Below are positions 1 to 7,389 of a DNA stretch of 64,000 nucleotides, in pieces (position 1 is the first letter of the stretch; each line of letters starts with the position of its first letter). This DNA is from Dactylosporangium fulvum (GTDB lineage Bacteria > Actinomycetota > Actinomycetes > Mycobacteriales > Micromonosporaceae). The notes under the pieces were generated by a model that saw only the letters and a program-made list of their open reading frames with translations, did no database searches and was not told the DNA's origin. Position numbers and translations under genes: made by a program. Location of the stretch: assembly GCF_025137375.1 (NCBI RefSeq), contig NZ_CP073720.1, positions 2,690,501-2,754,500 on the forward strand. Direction: 5' to 3'.

Positions 1-367
1 TCACGTGGGCGATCCGGCCGCCGAGGTACGGCCGGTAGCTGAACCGGCGCCAGGCGTCCCCGATCGGCGACTCCTCGAGTTCGACGAAGTGCTGCCGCCC
101 GCCCAGCAGGACCGACGTGAACGGGAACCGGTGGTCGTGCGGGCGGGAGACGTCGGGCGCCGCGCCCGGCGACGCCGGCCAGTAGTGCAGGGTGAGCCGG
201 GAGCGGTCCGCGTGCTCGGCGGCGACGATCTTCGTGAAGCCGTTGACGTGCCGGTACGGCGCACCGGCCGGCCACTGCCCGTCCCGCGCGGACGCGAGGA
301 GCCGGTCGAGCACCTCGGCGATGCCGGCACGGTCGAGCAGGAGGTCGTGCAGAAGGACGTCACCCAC
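1..367 (-). CDS. Cupin-like hypothetical protein (partial, 3' end outside window)
   Basis: The open frame runs off the left edge, so only the first 122 or so residues are visible. The GTG at 367 is preferred because GGAG lies 7 bases upstream; an in-frame ATG at 382 is the alternative. The visible part is a soluble, mixed-charge protein with a beta-rich stretch containing RPHDHRFPF followed by VLLGGRQHFVELEES, which looks like one strand pair of a cupin-type metal-binding barrel. This is inference from the pattern only, and no enzymatic function can be assigned. An AT-richer patch around 435-460 may hold its promoter. Confidence 0.6.
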   Translation of the reverse strand, partial: MGDVLLHDLLLDRAGIAEVLDRLLASARDGQWPAGAPYRHVNGFTKIVAAEHADRSRLTLHYWPASPGAAPDVSRPHDHRFPFTSVLLGGRQHFVELEESPIGDAWRRFSYRPYLGGRIAHV

Positions 368-473
368 AGCGGATCTCCGCATAGCTGCAGCGTGGCACAG
401 ATCGGGCAAATCGGGCGGCGGATCGCGCCGCGGTCATCCCTGTATAGATACCAGTTTGCGCGGGCCGGGGGTG

Positions 474-839
474 TTACCGGTGGGTGAATCGTTCGGCCGC
501 GTCGAGGACCCGCTTCACGGCCTCACCGGTCGCCTCGCGCAGCAGCCGGGCGGGGGAGCGGTCGGCCACCCCGGCGGCGCCGACCTCGCGCAGCCACCCG
601 GCGGCGGCGCCGAGCCGGTTGGCCCGGGCGAACGTGTCGGCGACCTCGACGGCACCCTGGAGGCGCTCCTCGATCTCGCGCCGGCGGCGCCGGTCGGCCC
701 GCCAACGGTGGAACTCGCCCACGGTGGCGGCGCCGGCGACATACGCGGTCAACTCCTCGCCCAGCAGCGCGAGGCAGCGGTCGATGCCACTACGCGCCGT
801 CGCCGGGCGGGTCGTGCCCCGCAGCACCTGCGCCGTCAT
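474..839 (-). CDS. Small hypothetical protein, helical and Arg-rich
   Basis: A 121-residue protein with an ATG start. It is predicted to be all-helical and soluble. The middle contains a basic run (HRWRADRRRRREIEERL) flanked by amphipathic helices. I do not recognise a family. The ALLGEELTAYVAGAATVGEFHRW segment is loosely reminiscent of a DNA-binding or antitoxin-like helical bundle, but this is not enough for a call. It lies 60 bp downstream of the SIR2-like gene on the same strand, so it could be read through from that conflict module, although the gap makes tight coupling unlikely. Confidence 0.6.
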   Translation of the reverse strand: MTAQVLRGTTRPATARSGIDRCLALLGEELTAYVAGAATVGEFHRWRADRRRRREIEERLQGAVEVADTFARANRLGAAAGWLREVGAAGVADRSPARLLREATGEAVKRVLDAAERFTHR

Positions 840-899
840 ACTGCCGACGCTACCGCCCGGCGGCCGTCCCGGCGACCGCCGGGCGGGCGGTTGGCACGT

Positions 900-2927
900 T
901 CACCCGGTCACAACGGCGGGCGGCAGGTAAAAATCCGACACGTCCTGGGCGAGCAGGTCGAGCACCGGCGCGCCCTTGTCCAGCGCGGCCGCGAACGCCG
1001 CCCAGGAGTCGAGCCGATAGCCGCCGGCCTCGGGGAACTCGCCGTGGGTGAGGTACCGCGGGAGGAGGAACGCGTTCTGGACCAGCCAGTGGACGTACCC
1101 TCCCTCCTCGCCCCAGCCGGGCAGCTCCTTCGTCGACGTCAGGTATGCCCGCAGCTCCGCGGCGCTGGACCAGCGCACCATCCGCGACTCGTTCGTCAGG
1201 TGCCGGATGTAGGGGTTGTACAGGAGGGTGCCGCCGAGCCCGAAGTGCTCGCGGAACTGCTCCCACAGCAGCCGCTCGTCGCTGCCGGCGTAGGCCATGA
1301 CCTCCGCCGCCGGCTCGGTCTCCAGCAGGTGGTGCAGGAACGCCCACGTGGTCAGCGGGGTGAGCAGGCGGTTGGCGTCCTTGCTGAGCAGCGTCTGCAC
1401 GATCGCGGCGGCGTGCTGCTCCAGGTCGTGCAGCGCCAGGTGGGGCACCACCTTGATCGCGGCCAGCACGCTGTAGAGCGACGGGTTGCGCTCGCCGTAG
1501 AAGATCCGCGCCACCGACCACGGGTCCGTCGGGCGCAGCAGGCTCGGCTCCCGGTGCGACCCCTCGATGTAGTCGTGCAGCGAGACGACCGCCGGGTCGG
1601 CGGCCGGGTCGACCCGGCGCATCCAGCGCCGCAGGTCGGCGGCGAACGCGGCGCCGAGCTCAGCCCGCTCCGCGACGCCGAAGTCGTCGAGGCAGGCCAC
1701 CACCCGCACGCCGCGCTGGCTCAGCGCCGCCGCGGTGAGCGCCTGGACCGCGTTGATCAGCGATGCCCGGGCCCGCAGGCGCACCGGCCAGAACAGCAGC
1801 CGCGGCGGCTGCGGCTCGCCGGCCCAGTCGACGCCCCAGCCGTACCGCCGCTCCAGCTGGCGCAGCAGCGGCAGGACGGCGGCGGGCGCGACGTTGCCCG
1901 GCTGCGAGAAGAGCTCACGCTCCCAGTCGAGGTGCCGCACCCGGCGGCGCGGGTCGGCCCGCGGCGCCGTCGCCGGCACCTGGAGCCGGTCGGCGAGCCG
2001 GGTGAACAGCTCGTCGCCGTCGACGCCCGGGTAGTAGGCCGCCAGGTCACCGAGCCGCTCGGAGAGCGCGGCCGGCGGGCCGTCGTCCTCCTGCAGCGCC
2101 CACAGCACCCGCACCGGCCGGACCTCGCGGACCGCGCGCAGCGCGCCGGTCACCACGTCGTCCCATCCGCTGTAGCCGACGACAACCACCCGGTCGCCGG
2201 TGATCAGATCGGCGATCGCCCGGCCCGCCGCGGGCGCCTGAGCGTCGGGCGCCGGGTCGTGCAGCAGCGGCGAGCGGCCGGCCTCGCTGACCGGGCGCCA
2301 GAACCCGTGCAGGTGGAACACCTGGACGGCGCCCTCGCCCTCCGGGCGTCGGTCCGGGCGGCCGGCGGCGTCGACCGGGACGCTCAGCGCCTGGCGGCCG
2401 GTCAGCCGCACCGCCACCTCGAGCATCGGGTCGAAGTTCGTGGTCAGCACGCCGTTGCCGAACTCGTCGGGGCGCCACGCCAGCAGGCGGCCCACCGCCC
2501 GCACGCCCGCCGGGAGCTCCCACCAGTCCAGGCTGTTCTCCACCCGCTCGCCCAGCCGCAGGTCGACCCGCTGCCAGATGCCGTGCGTCGCCAGGGGCGA
2601 GCTGGCCAGGTCGGGCGCGCGGTAGCCGGCGAGCACCGCCTGCTGGGCGATCACGTCGAACTCGCCGGGGGAGCGCCGGGCGGTGAAGACCCGCCGGTAC
2701 GCGAGGTACACCTCGATCGGCGCGGCCTGCGGGTCCAGCTCCTCGCGGGCCTGCCGCAGCGCCTGGGTCAGCTCGCCGTCGTCGCCGAGCCCCGCCGCAT
2801 ACCGCTCGGCGAGCTCCACGATCCCGGCGGGTCCCGGCACCGCGGGCATGGTCATCCCCGCGCCGAGGATGAGCGTGATCTGCTCACCGCGGCCGATGGC
2901 CTCGGCGATCTCGTCGAGCAGCGTCAT
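900..2927 (-). CDS. SIR2-like domain protein with large unassigned C-terminal domain
   Basis: A 675-residue protein. The N-terminal ~330 residues carry the hallmarks of SIR2-type NAD-binding folds: LILGAGMT (Gly22-Gly24), TTNFD (163-166), FHLHGF (205-208) and VVVGYSGWDD (about 247-256). SIR2-like domains in defence systems are known NADases. Residues ~340-675 are a second globular region. It has a Rossmann-like stretch (RLLFWPVRLRARASLINAV, then VRVVACLDDFG), then AYAGSDERLLWEQF and NESRMVRWSS, which faintly recall a class I tRNA-synthetase-like (HUP) fold. The ATG at 2927 overlaps the stop of the caspase-like gene (ATGA), so the two are translationally coupled. An extension to 2966 would lie inside the upstream gene and is rejected. 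Confidence 0.85.
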   Translation of the reverse strand: MTLLDEIAEAIGRGEQITLILGAGMTMPAVPGPAGIVELAERYAAGLGDDGELTQALRQAREELDPQAAPIEVYLAYRRVFTARRSPGEFDVIAQQAVLAGYRAPDLASSPLATHGIWQRVDLRLGERVENSLDWWELPAGVRAVGRLLAWRPDEFGNGVLTTNFDPMLEVAVRLTGRQALSVPVDAAGRPDRRPEGEGAVQVFHLHGFWRPVSEAGRSPLLHDPAPDAQAPAAGRAIADLITGDRVVVVGYSGWDDVVTGALRAVREVRPVRVLWALQEDDGPPAALSERLGDLAAYYPGVDGDELFTRLADRLQVPATAPRADPRRRVRHLDWERELFSQPGNVAPAAVLPLLRQLERRYGWGVDWAGEPQPPRLLFWPVRLRARASLINAVQALTAAALSQRGVRVVACLDDFGVAERAELGAAFAADLRRWMRRVDPAADPAVVSLHDYIEGSHREPSLLRPTDPWSVARIFYGERNPSLYSVLAAIKVVPHLALHDLEQHAAAIVQTLLSKDANRLLTPLTTWAFLHHLLETEPAAEVMAYAGSDERLLWEQFREHFGLGGTLLYNPYIRHLTNESRMVRWSSAAELRAYLTSTKELPGWGEEGGYVHWLVQNAFLLPRYLTHGEFPEAGGYRLDSWAAFAAALDKGAPVLDLLAQDVSDFYLPPAVVTG

Positions 2928-4204
2928 CCCGCGTCCCCCCGAGCGCGTGCGTGCAGCGTCGTCCACAGCTCCCGCGGCCGGCTGGAGTGCACCTCCCGCA
3001 CGTCGGAGTCGCTGAGCAGCAGCAGGCCGCCGTCGATGTCGGCCTCCAGCTGCTCCGGTCCCCAGCCGAGATAGCCGGAGAACAGCCGCAGCCCGGCGAT
3101 CACCGGCGCGAGCGGCGCCGGGTCGGCCGACAGCGCGATCACCCCGAGCCGCTCCCGCACCGGCCGGAACCGCAGCGGCGGCTCGACGTCGGGGCGCAGG
3201 CGGGCGACCGCGATGAACCCCTCGGCGCGGCTCAGCGGCCCGGCGTCGAACACGACCGCCGGCGGGGTGAGCAGCCGCCGCCAGCCCGCCGGGATCTCGG
3301 CCGGCAGCGGATGCCCGGTCGGGGTGTTGATCCGCACGCCGACCGCGCCGCGGCCTCGCTCGTGCCGCAGGATCAGCACCGCGGCCTGGCGCAGGTCGCG
3401 GTCGTCGACGGCGGCCGTCGCCACCACGATCCGCCCGACCAGGTCACGGTGGTGCCGGGCGGCGTTGCGCACCAGCGCGAGCTCGTCGCCGGCGTTGCCC
3501 ATCCGCAGCTCCGGCAGCTCGAAGCCGCGCTCCCGCAGCCGCAGCGTGACCTCCCGCCAGACGGTGCGCACGTCGAGCACGGCCGGCCGGTCCGGCAGCC
3601 CGCCGCGCAGCACCCGCAGCAGCTCGCCGGTGAACGCGGTGTAGGGCTCACCGGGCGGCGCCTGCGCGGTCCGGTTGCGCGGCGCCGACACCAGCAGGCA
3701 GGTCTCGTCGGTGCCGGCCTGGTCGGCGACGACCTGGGTGCCGGACTCGCCGGCCGCCATGTGCCCGGCCGCCCGGCCGGCGTAGCAGCAGTCGAGGATC
3801 ACCAGGCGGCGCCGGGCCCGGCTCGTCGCCACCGCCCGCCGGAGGTGCTCGAAGGGCAGGCCGGCCTCGTGCGGCACCGCCGGATCCGTGTCCCGCAGGG
3901 CCAGCACCAGGCTGCTGTCGACCGGGTCGACGAGCCCGTGCCCCGCGTAGTAGACGACGAGCATCCCCTCCGGCTGCACCTCGTCGGCGGCCCGGCGCAG
4001 CTCCCGGCTCACCAGCCGCGGGTCGTCGTGGTCGGCGAGCACCGTGCAGTGCTCCGGGGCGAGGCCCCACAGGTCGGGGTCGGCGAACACGCCGCTGAGC
4101 CCGGTGAGGTTGCGCGTCACCGCCGGCACCTCGGGCAGCGCACCGTATCGTGCGCTTCCGACGAGCACGGCCCGCGACGCCCGCGGGTCGGCCAGCTCCG
4201 CCAT
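2924..4204 (-). CDS. Caspase-like protease fused to a YqgE/AlgH (UPF0301) domain
   Basis: A 426-residue two-domain protein. Residues 1-~240 form a caspase-like (peptidase C14) domain with the His motif VVYYAGHG (His89) and the Cys motif ILDCCYAG (Cys140 as likely nucleophile), so the catalytic dyad is intact. Residues ~255-420 match the YqgE/AlgH fold: AAVLILRHERGRGAVGVRIN, then VVFDAGPLS, and the diagnostic GYLGWGPEQLEADIDGG. Caspase-like proteins are effectors in bacterial conflict systems; AlgH is usually a stand-alone protein of unclear role, so the fusion is unusual. The ATG at 4204 is 4 bp after the upstream EACC1-like gene, and the stop overlaps the SIR2-like start. Substrate and trigger are unknown. 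Confidence 0.9.
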   Translation of the reverse strand: MAELADPRASRAVLVGSARYGALPEVPAVTRNLTGLSGVFADPDLWGLAPEHCTVLADHDDPRLVSRELRRAADEVQPEGMLVVYYAGHGLVDPVDSSLVLALRDTDPAVPHEAGLPFEHLRRAVATSRARRRLVILDCCYAGRAAGHMAAGESGTQVVADQAGTDETCLLVSAPRNRTAQAPPGEPYTAFTGELLRVLRGGLPDRPAVLDVRTVWREVTLRLRERGFELPELRMGNAGDELALVRNAARHHRDLVGRIVVATAAVDDRDLRQAAVLILRHERGRGAVGVRINTPTGHPLPAEIPAGWRRLLTPPAVVFDAGPLSRAEGFIAVARLRPDVEPPLRFRPVRERLGVIALSADPAPLAPVIAGLRLFSGYLGWGPEQLEADIDGGLLLLSDSDVREVHSSRPRELWTTLHARARGDAG

Positions 4205-4208
4205 GGGC

Positions 4209-4565
4209 CTACCCGTCGAGGGCCCGCGCCGCCGCGGCGACCGCCTCGGGATCGGACGACTCGATGCGCACCGTCGCGCCGTCGGGGTCGGTGCGGGTCA
4301 GCACCACGGCCGGTGCCTGGGGCCGGGCCCGCCGCCAGTTGGAGATCGCCAGCAGTAACTGCCCGACGGACAGCCCGGTGCCGAGCACCAGGCTGATGAT
4401 CTCCACTGCGCCGCCGAGCTCGCCCGGGCGGGCCGCGGTGGACAGGGCGATCTCCTGCTGCGCGATGTCCGGCTCGCCGATCAGCCAGCGCTGCAGCGAC
4501 AGCAGGGTGTCGACGTCGGGGGCCGGGCCGTTGTCGAGGGCCTCGAGGTGGAGCTGCAGGTGCAC
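4209..4565 (-). CDS. EACC1-like effector-associated constant component
   Basis: A 118-residue protein starting at GTG 4565. The pattern LQRWLIGEPDI, then RPGELGGAVEIISLVLGTG, then a hydrophobic helix, SNWRRAR and a beta-rich tail (VVLTRTDPDGATVRIES) matches the effector-associated constant component 1 family, described as small partners of caspase- and trypsin-type effectors in actinobacterial NTP-dependent conflict systems. The helix around residues 53-75 is hydrophobic enough to associate with membrane. It is the first gene of the module, 4 bp ahead of the caspase-like gene. Its biochemical role is not known; in the family it accompanies the effector and may recruit or restrain it. Confidence 0.8.
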   Translation of the reverse strand: MHLQLHLEALDNGPAPDVDTLLSLQRWLIGEPDIAQQEIALSTAARPGELGGAVEIISLVLGTGLSVGQLLLAISNWRRARPQAPAVVLTRTDPDGATVRIESSDPEAVAAAARALDG

Positions 4566-4585
4566 TGGTCAACCCGGGGTGTGAG

Positions 4586-4613
4586 AGGTTGGAACTTCGA
4601 ACCTTATCGAACC
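4586..4613. promoter_or_regulatory. Palindrome and direct repeat between the conflict module and pfkB-like gene
   Basis: The 203 bp divergent spacer 4566-4768 contains AGGTT-N9-AACCT (4586-4604), with TTCGAA inside it. TCGAACC occurs twice (starting 4597 and 4607, ten bases apart). Together they look like a regulator-binding site serving the conflict module (minus) and/or the kinase (plus). No clear -35/-10 pair was seen. The site begins about 20 bp upstream of the EACC1-like start codon, so bound protein could block transcription of the module. Confidence 0.35.
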
Positions 4614-4768
4614 CGTGCAACTGTTGTCTGCCCCGTTCCCGCTGCGCAGCAGGTCCAGGACTGGCGGGGTCGCTGCGTCGTAGCCGCACGCGGATCCGGA
4701 TTCCCCGTTCACGCGGAATTTCACCCTGTGACCGTTACACCTGCGTCAGGACGGGAACCGGAGAACGC

Positions 4769-5692
4769 ATGGGTGAGGGTGTGTTGGTGTTCGCGCCGGT
4801 GCCGGTGCTCACGGTGACCATCGAGCAGCAGGTCGAGGCGGTCGAGTTGCACCTGCACCCGGGCGGGCAGGGCGTGTGGCAGGCGCGCATGATCTCCGCG
4901 CTCGGCAGTCCGGTGACGCTGTGCGCCGCACTGGGCGGCGAGACCGGTGAGGCCCTGACGAAGCTCATCGAGGACGAGGACCTGACCCTACGGGCCGTGC
5001 GGCGCTCCGGCGACAGCGGCTGGTACGTCCACGACCGCCGCGAGGGCCAGCGCCGGGAGATCGCCGCCGCCCCGGGTGTGCCGCTGGCCCGCCACGACCT
5101 CGACGAGCTGTACAACCTGGCGCTCGCCGAGGGCCTGAAGTCGGCGGTGGCGGTGCTCAGCGGACCCGCCGACCCGTCCGTGGTGGCCGCGGACGTCTAC
5201 CGCCGCCTCGCCATGGACCTGGCCGGCAACGGCGTGCGGATCGTCGCGGACCTGTCCGGCGCCTACCTGGACGCGGTCGCGGGCGCCGGGGTGGCGGTCC
5301 TGAAGGTCAGCCACGAGGAGCTGCTCGACCACGGCCGGGCGGCCTCGGACGCGCTGGACGACCTGGTCGAGGCCGGGCACCGTCTGAAGGGCGAAGGAGC
5401 GGGGACGGTACTGGTGAGCCGCGCCGAAGAGCCGGCCCTCGCGTTCTTCGACGACCGGGTCATGCTGGTCCGCGTGCCGCCGCTCCAGGTCGTCGAGCAC
5501 CGGGGCGCCGGCGACTCGATGAGCGCCGGCGTGGCCGCGGTGCTGGCCCGGGGCGGCTCGATCGAGGAGGCCGTCCGCACCGGCGCCGCGGCGGGCGCGC
5601 TGAACGTCACCCGCCACGGCCTGGGCACCGGCCGCGCGGAGGCGATCGCCGAGCTGGTCCCGCGGGTCGAGCTGGAGCCGCTCCAGCGCTAG
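4769..5692 (+). CDS. PfkB-family carbohydrate kinase (1-phosphofructokinase-like)
   Basis: A 307-residue ribokinase/PfkB-fold protein. The C-terminal signature HRGAGDSMSAGV supplies the anion hole and catalytic Asp (GAGD). The N-terminal HPGGQGVWQARMISALG corresponds to the first PfkB signature, where sugar is bound. It probably phosphorylates a sugar or sugar phosphate with ATP; resemblance to 1-phosphofructokinase and tagatose-phosphate kinases is general, so the substrate is open. The ATG at 4769 is chosen because it starts the first PfkB beta strand; a longer in-frame extension upstream crosses the AT-richer control region. Its TAG stop overlaps the stop of the convergent CYTH-CHAD gene. 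Confidence 0.85.
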   Translation: MGEGVLVFAPVPVLTVTIEQQVEAVELHLHPGGQGVWQARMISALGSPVTLCAALGGETGEALTKLIEDEDLTLRAVRRSGDSGWYVHDRREGQRREIAAAPGVPLARHDLDELYNLALAEGLKSAVAVLSGPADPSVVAADVYRRLAMDLAGNGVRIVADLSGAYLDAVAGAGVAVLKVSHEELLDHGRAASDALDDLVEAGHRLKGEGAGTVLVSRAEEPALAFFDDRVMLVRVPPLQVVEHRGAGDSMSAGVAAVLARGGSIEEAVRTGAAAGALNVTRHGLGTGRAEAIAELVPRVELEPLQR

Positions 5693-7224
5693 CCGAACAG
5701 GCGGACGGCGGCGCGGCGGGCCCTGCGGCGGGCTTTGCCGAGCCGGGACAGGGCCTGCCGGCCGTGCTCGTCCTGCCGGGCGTGGAGCAGCCCGTACGTG
5801 AACGCGTTGTCGCCGTCGGCGTGCGCCCGCACGGCGTAGTCGCGCAGCAGTTCACCCGTCACCAGCGAGTCCTGGTGTGCGCCCAGCACGTCCTGGAGGT
5901 CGGTGAGCCGGTCGGCGAGCTTCCCCGCCGGCCTGCCGGCGAACGGCTCGATCAGCTCCGCCGCGTATCGCGCCCGCTTGTACGCCTTCCGCGCCTCGTG
6001 CAGCCGCTCGTCCCGCGTCGGCTGCCCGGGCGGCGGTGCGCCGTCCCCGGGCGGCTCGGGGGTCCGCAGCGCCATGGCGAGCCGCCGGTCGGCCCGGCGC
6101 AGCGCCTTGCGGGCCAGCCGGCGCAACCGGCTCCGGCCGATCCGCCCGTCCGCGCCGGCGACCCGACCGACGAGCGCGTCGATGTCGGTGAGCAGCCTCG
6201 TATACCGGTCGCTGTCGAGGCCGGCGATGAGCTCCTCGCGGGCGGCCGCGCGGCGCTCGGCGAGGCGCTCCCGGATCCGGTCGGCGACCGGGCCGAGCAC
6301 CAGCTCCGGCGGCTCGCCGGCGACGAGTGCGGCGAGGTGGTCACCGATCACGTCCCGGTCGCGGACCGCGCCGAGCAGGCCGGTCAGCCACTTGACCTCG
6401 TCGTGCAGGCGGTCCAGGTCGGCGTCGGCGGGCAGGACGGAGGCGAACGAGCGCAGCGTCGAGCGCAGCCGCCGGGTGCCGACCCGCATCTTGTGCACCG
6501 CCTCGACGTCGCCGTCGCGGACACCCGGGTCGTGCTCGACGATCGCGTCGCGCTGCGCCCGCAGGTAGTCCGCGAGAGCACGCCGCCCGGCCGACCCGCC
6601 GTCGCCGTCACCGGCCGGTGCGGCGGGGTAGTCGTCGCCGAGGGCCTGCGCGAGTTTCGACGGGCTCGCCGACGGCCGTGCGCCCGCCGCCCGCAGCGCG
6701 GCGTCGAGCTCGTCGAGCGCCTCCCGCGCGCCGTCGACGAGCTCGACCTCCAGCTCCCGCCACCGCTGCACGGGCCGGCTGCCGAAGAGCGACTCGGTGG
6801 TCACCGTGTCGTCGGCGACGAGCGCGACGGTGCTCCCACCGGCGTCGCGCAGGGGCCGCTCGAACCGGTGGGTGCGGATGCGGGCGACCGGCTGGAGGTC
6901 CTCGCCGCGGGTGAGCGCGCGGACCTGGCCGGTGATCTCGCCCGGGGGCTCGGCCCGGTCCTCGGAGCCGGGCACCTGGAGCTCGCTGCGTTCGCCGCCG
7001 GAGGGGCGCTTGAGGTGCCAGCCCGCGTCGTGGCCGCCGCTGCGGCGGCGCAGCGTCACCCGGCCGCGGGCCAGGCGCAGGCCCGGGGTGTCGTAGTAGA
7101 CGGCGTCGAGCCGTAGCTCGTCGGCCTCCCCGACGGATTCGACCCCGCCGACACCGGTGAGTGCCGGCAGCGCAAAATCGGTGGGCAGCTCGTACTTCCG
7201 CTCCACTTCGAGTTTCCCGGCCAT
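5689..7224 (-). CDS. CYTH-CHAD domain protein
   Basis: A 511-residue protein. The CYTH domain (residues 1-~205) opens with KLEVERKYEL, containing the EXEXK triphosphate-tunnel motif, and continues with VYYDTPGLRLARGRVTLRRR. The CHAD domain (about 225-511) contains HKMRVGTRRLRSTLRSF and EARKAYKRARYAAELIEPF, the conserved basic histidine helices that bind polyphosphate. CYTH-CHAD proteins are thought to bind or hydrolyse inorganic polyphosphate or triphosphate. The start at ATG 7224 gives the usual position of EXEXK near the N-terminus; upstream in-frame codons extend into the divergent promoter region. It ends convergently with the kinase gene, the two stops sharing CTAG. Confidence 0.92.
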   Translation of the reverse strand: MAGKLEVERKYELPTDFALPALTGVGGVESVGEADELRLDAVYYDTPGLRLARGRVTLRRRSGGHDAGWHLKRPSGGERSELQVPGSEDRAEPPGEITGQVRALTRGEDLQPVARIRTHRFERPLRDAGGSTVALVADDTVTTESLFGSRPVQRWRELEVELVDGAREALDELDAALRAAGARPSASPSKLAQALGDDYPAAPAGDGDGGSAGRRALADYLRAQRDAIVEHDPGVRDGDVEAVHKMRVGTRRLRSTLRSFASVLPADADLDRLHDEVKWLTGLLGAVRDRDVIGDHLAALVAGEPPELVLGPVADRIRERLAERRAAAREELIAGLDSDRYTRLLTDIDALVGRVAGADGRIGRSRLRRLARKALRRADRRLAMALRTPEPPGDGAPPPGQPTRDERLHEARKAYKRARYAAELIEPFAGRPAGKLADRLTDLQDVLGAHQDSLVTGELLRDYAVRAHADGDNAFTYGLLHARQDEHGRQALSRLGKARRRARRAAVRLFG

Positions 7225-7389
7225 GGCGACAAGTTTCCCAGCGGATGACCGATCGGCAAACAACAGTTGGCCGGATCGCAACCCTGACCCCTGCGATCGA
7301 CCTGCGGCTGGACAAGGCGTCGCTCGTGGGACTCGGGTCACTCTTGCCGGTTATCAGGGCATCCGGCCTGGTGCACGTAACCTTGGGCA

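Noticed and set aside
192..3074. A 960-codon plus-strand frame opposite the SIR2-like gene
   Set aside because: Arg/Pro/Gly/His-rich translation without motifs; the minus strand carries recognisable SIR2 motifs and ATGA coupling.
4590..4615. tRNA-like TTCGAACC motif
   Set aside because: No acceptor, D or anticodon stems can be drawn around it. It is better explained as a repeat in a regulatory spacer.
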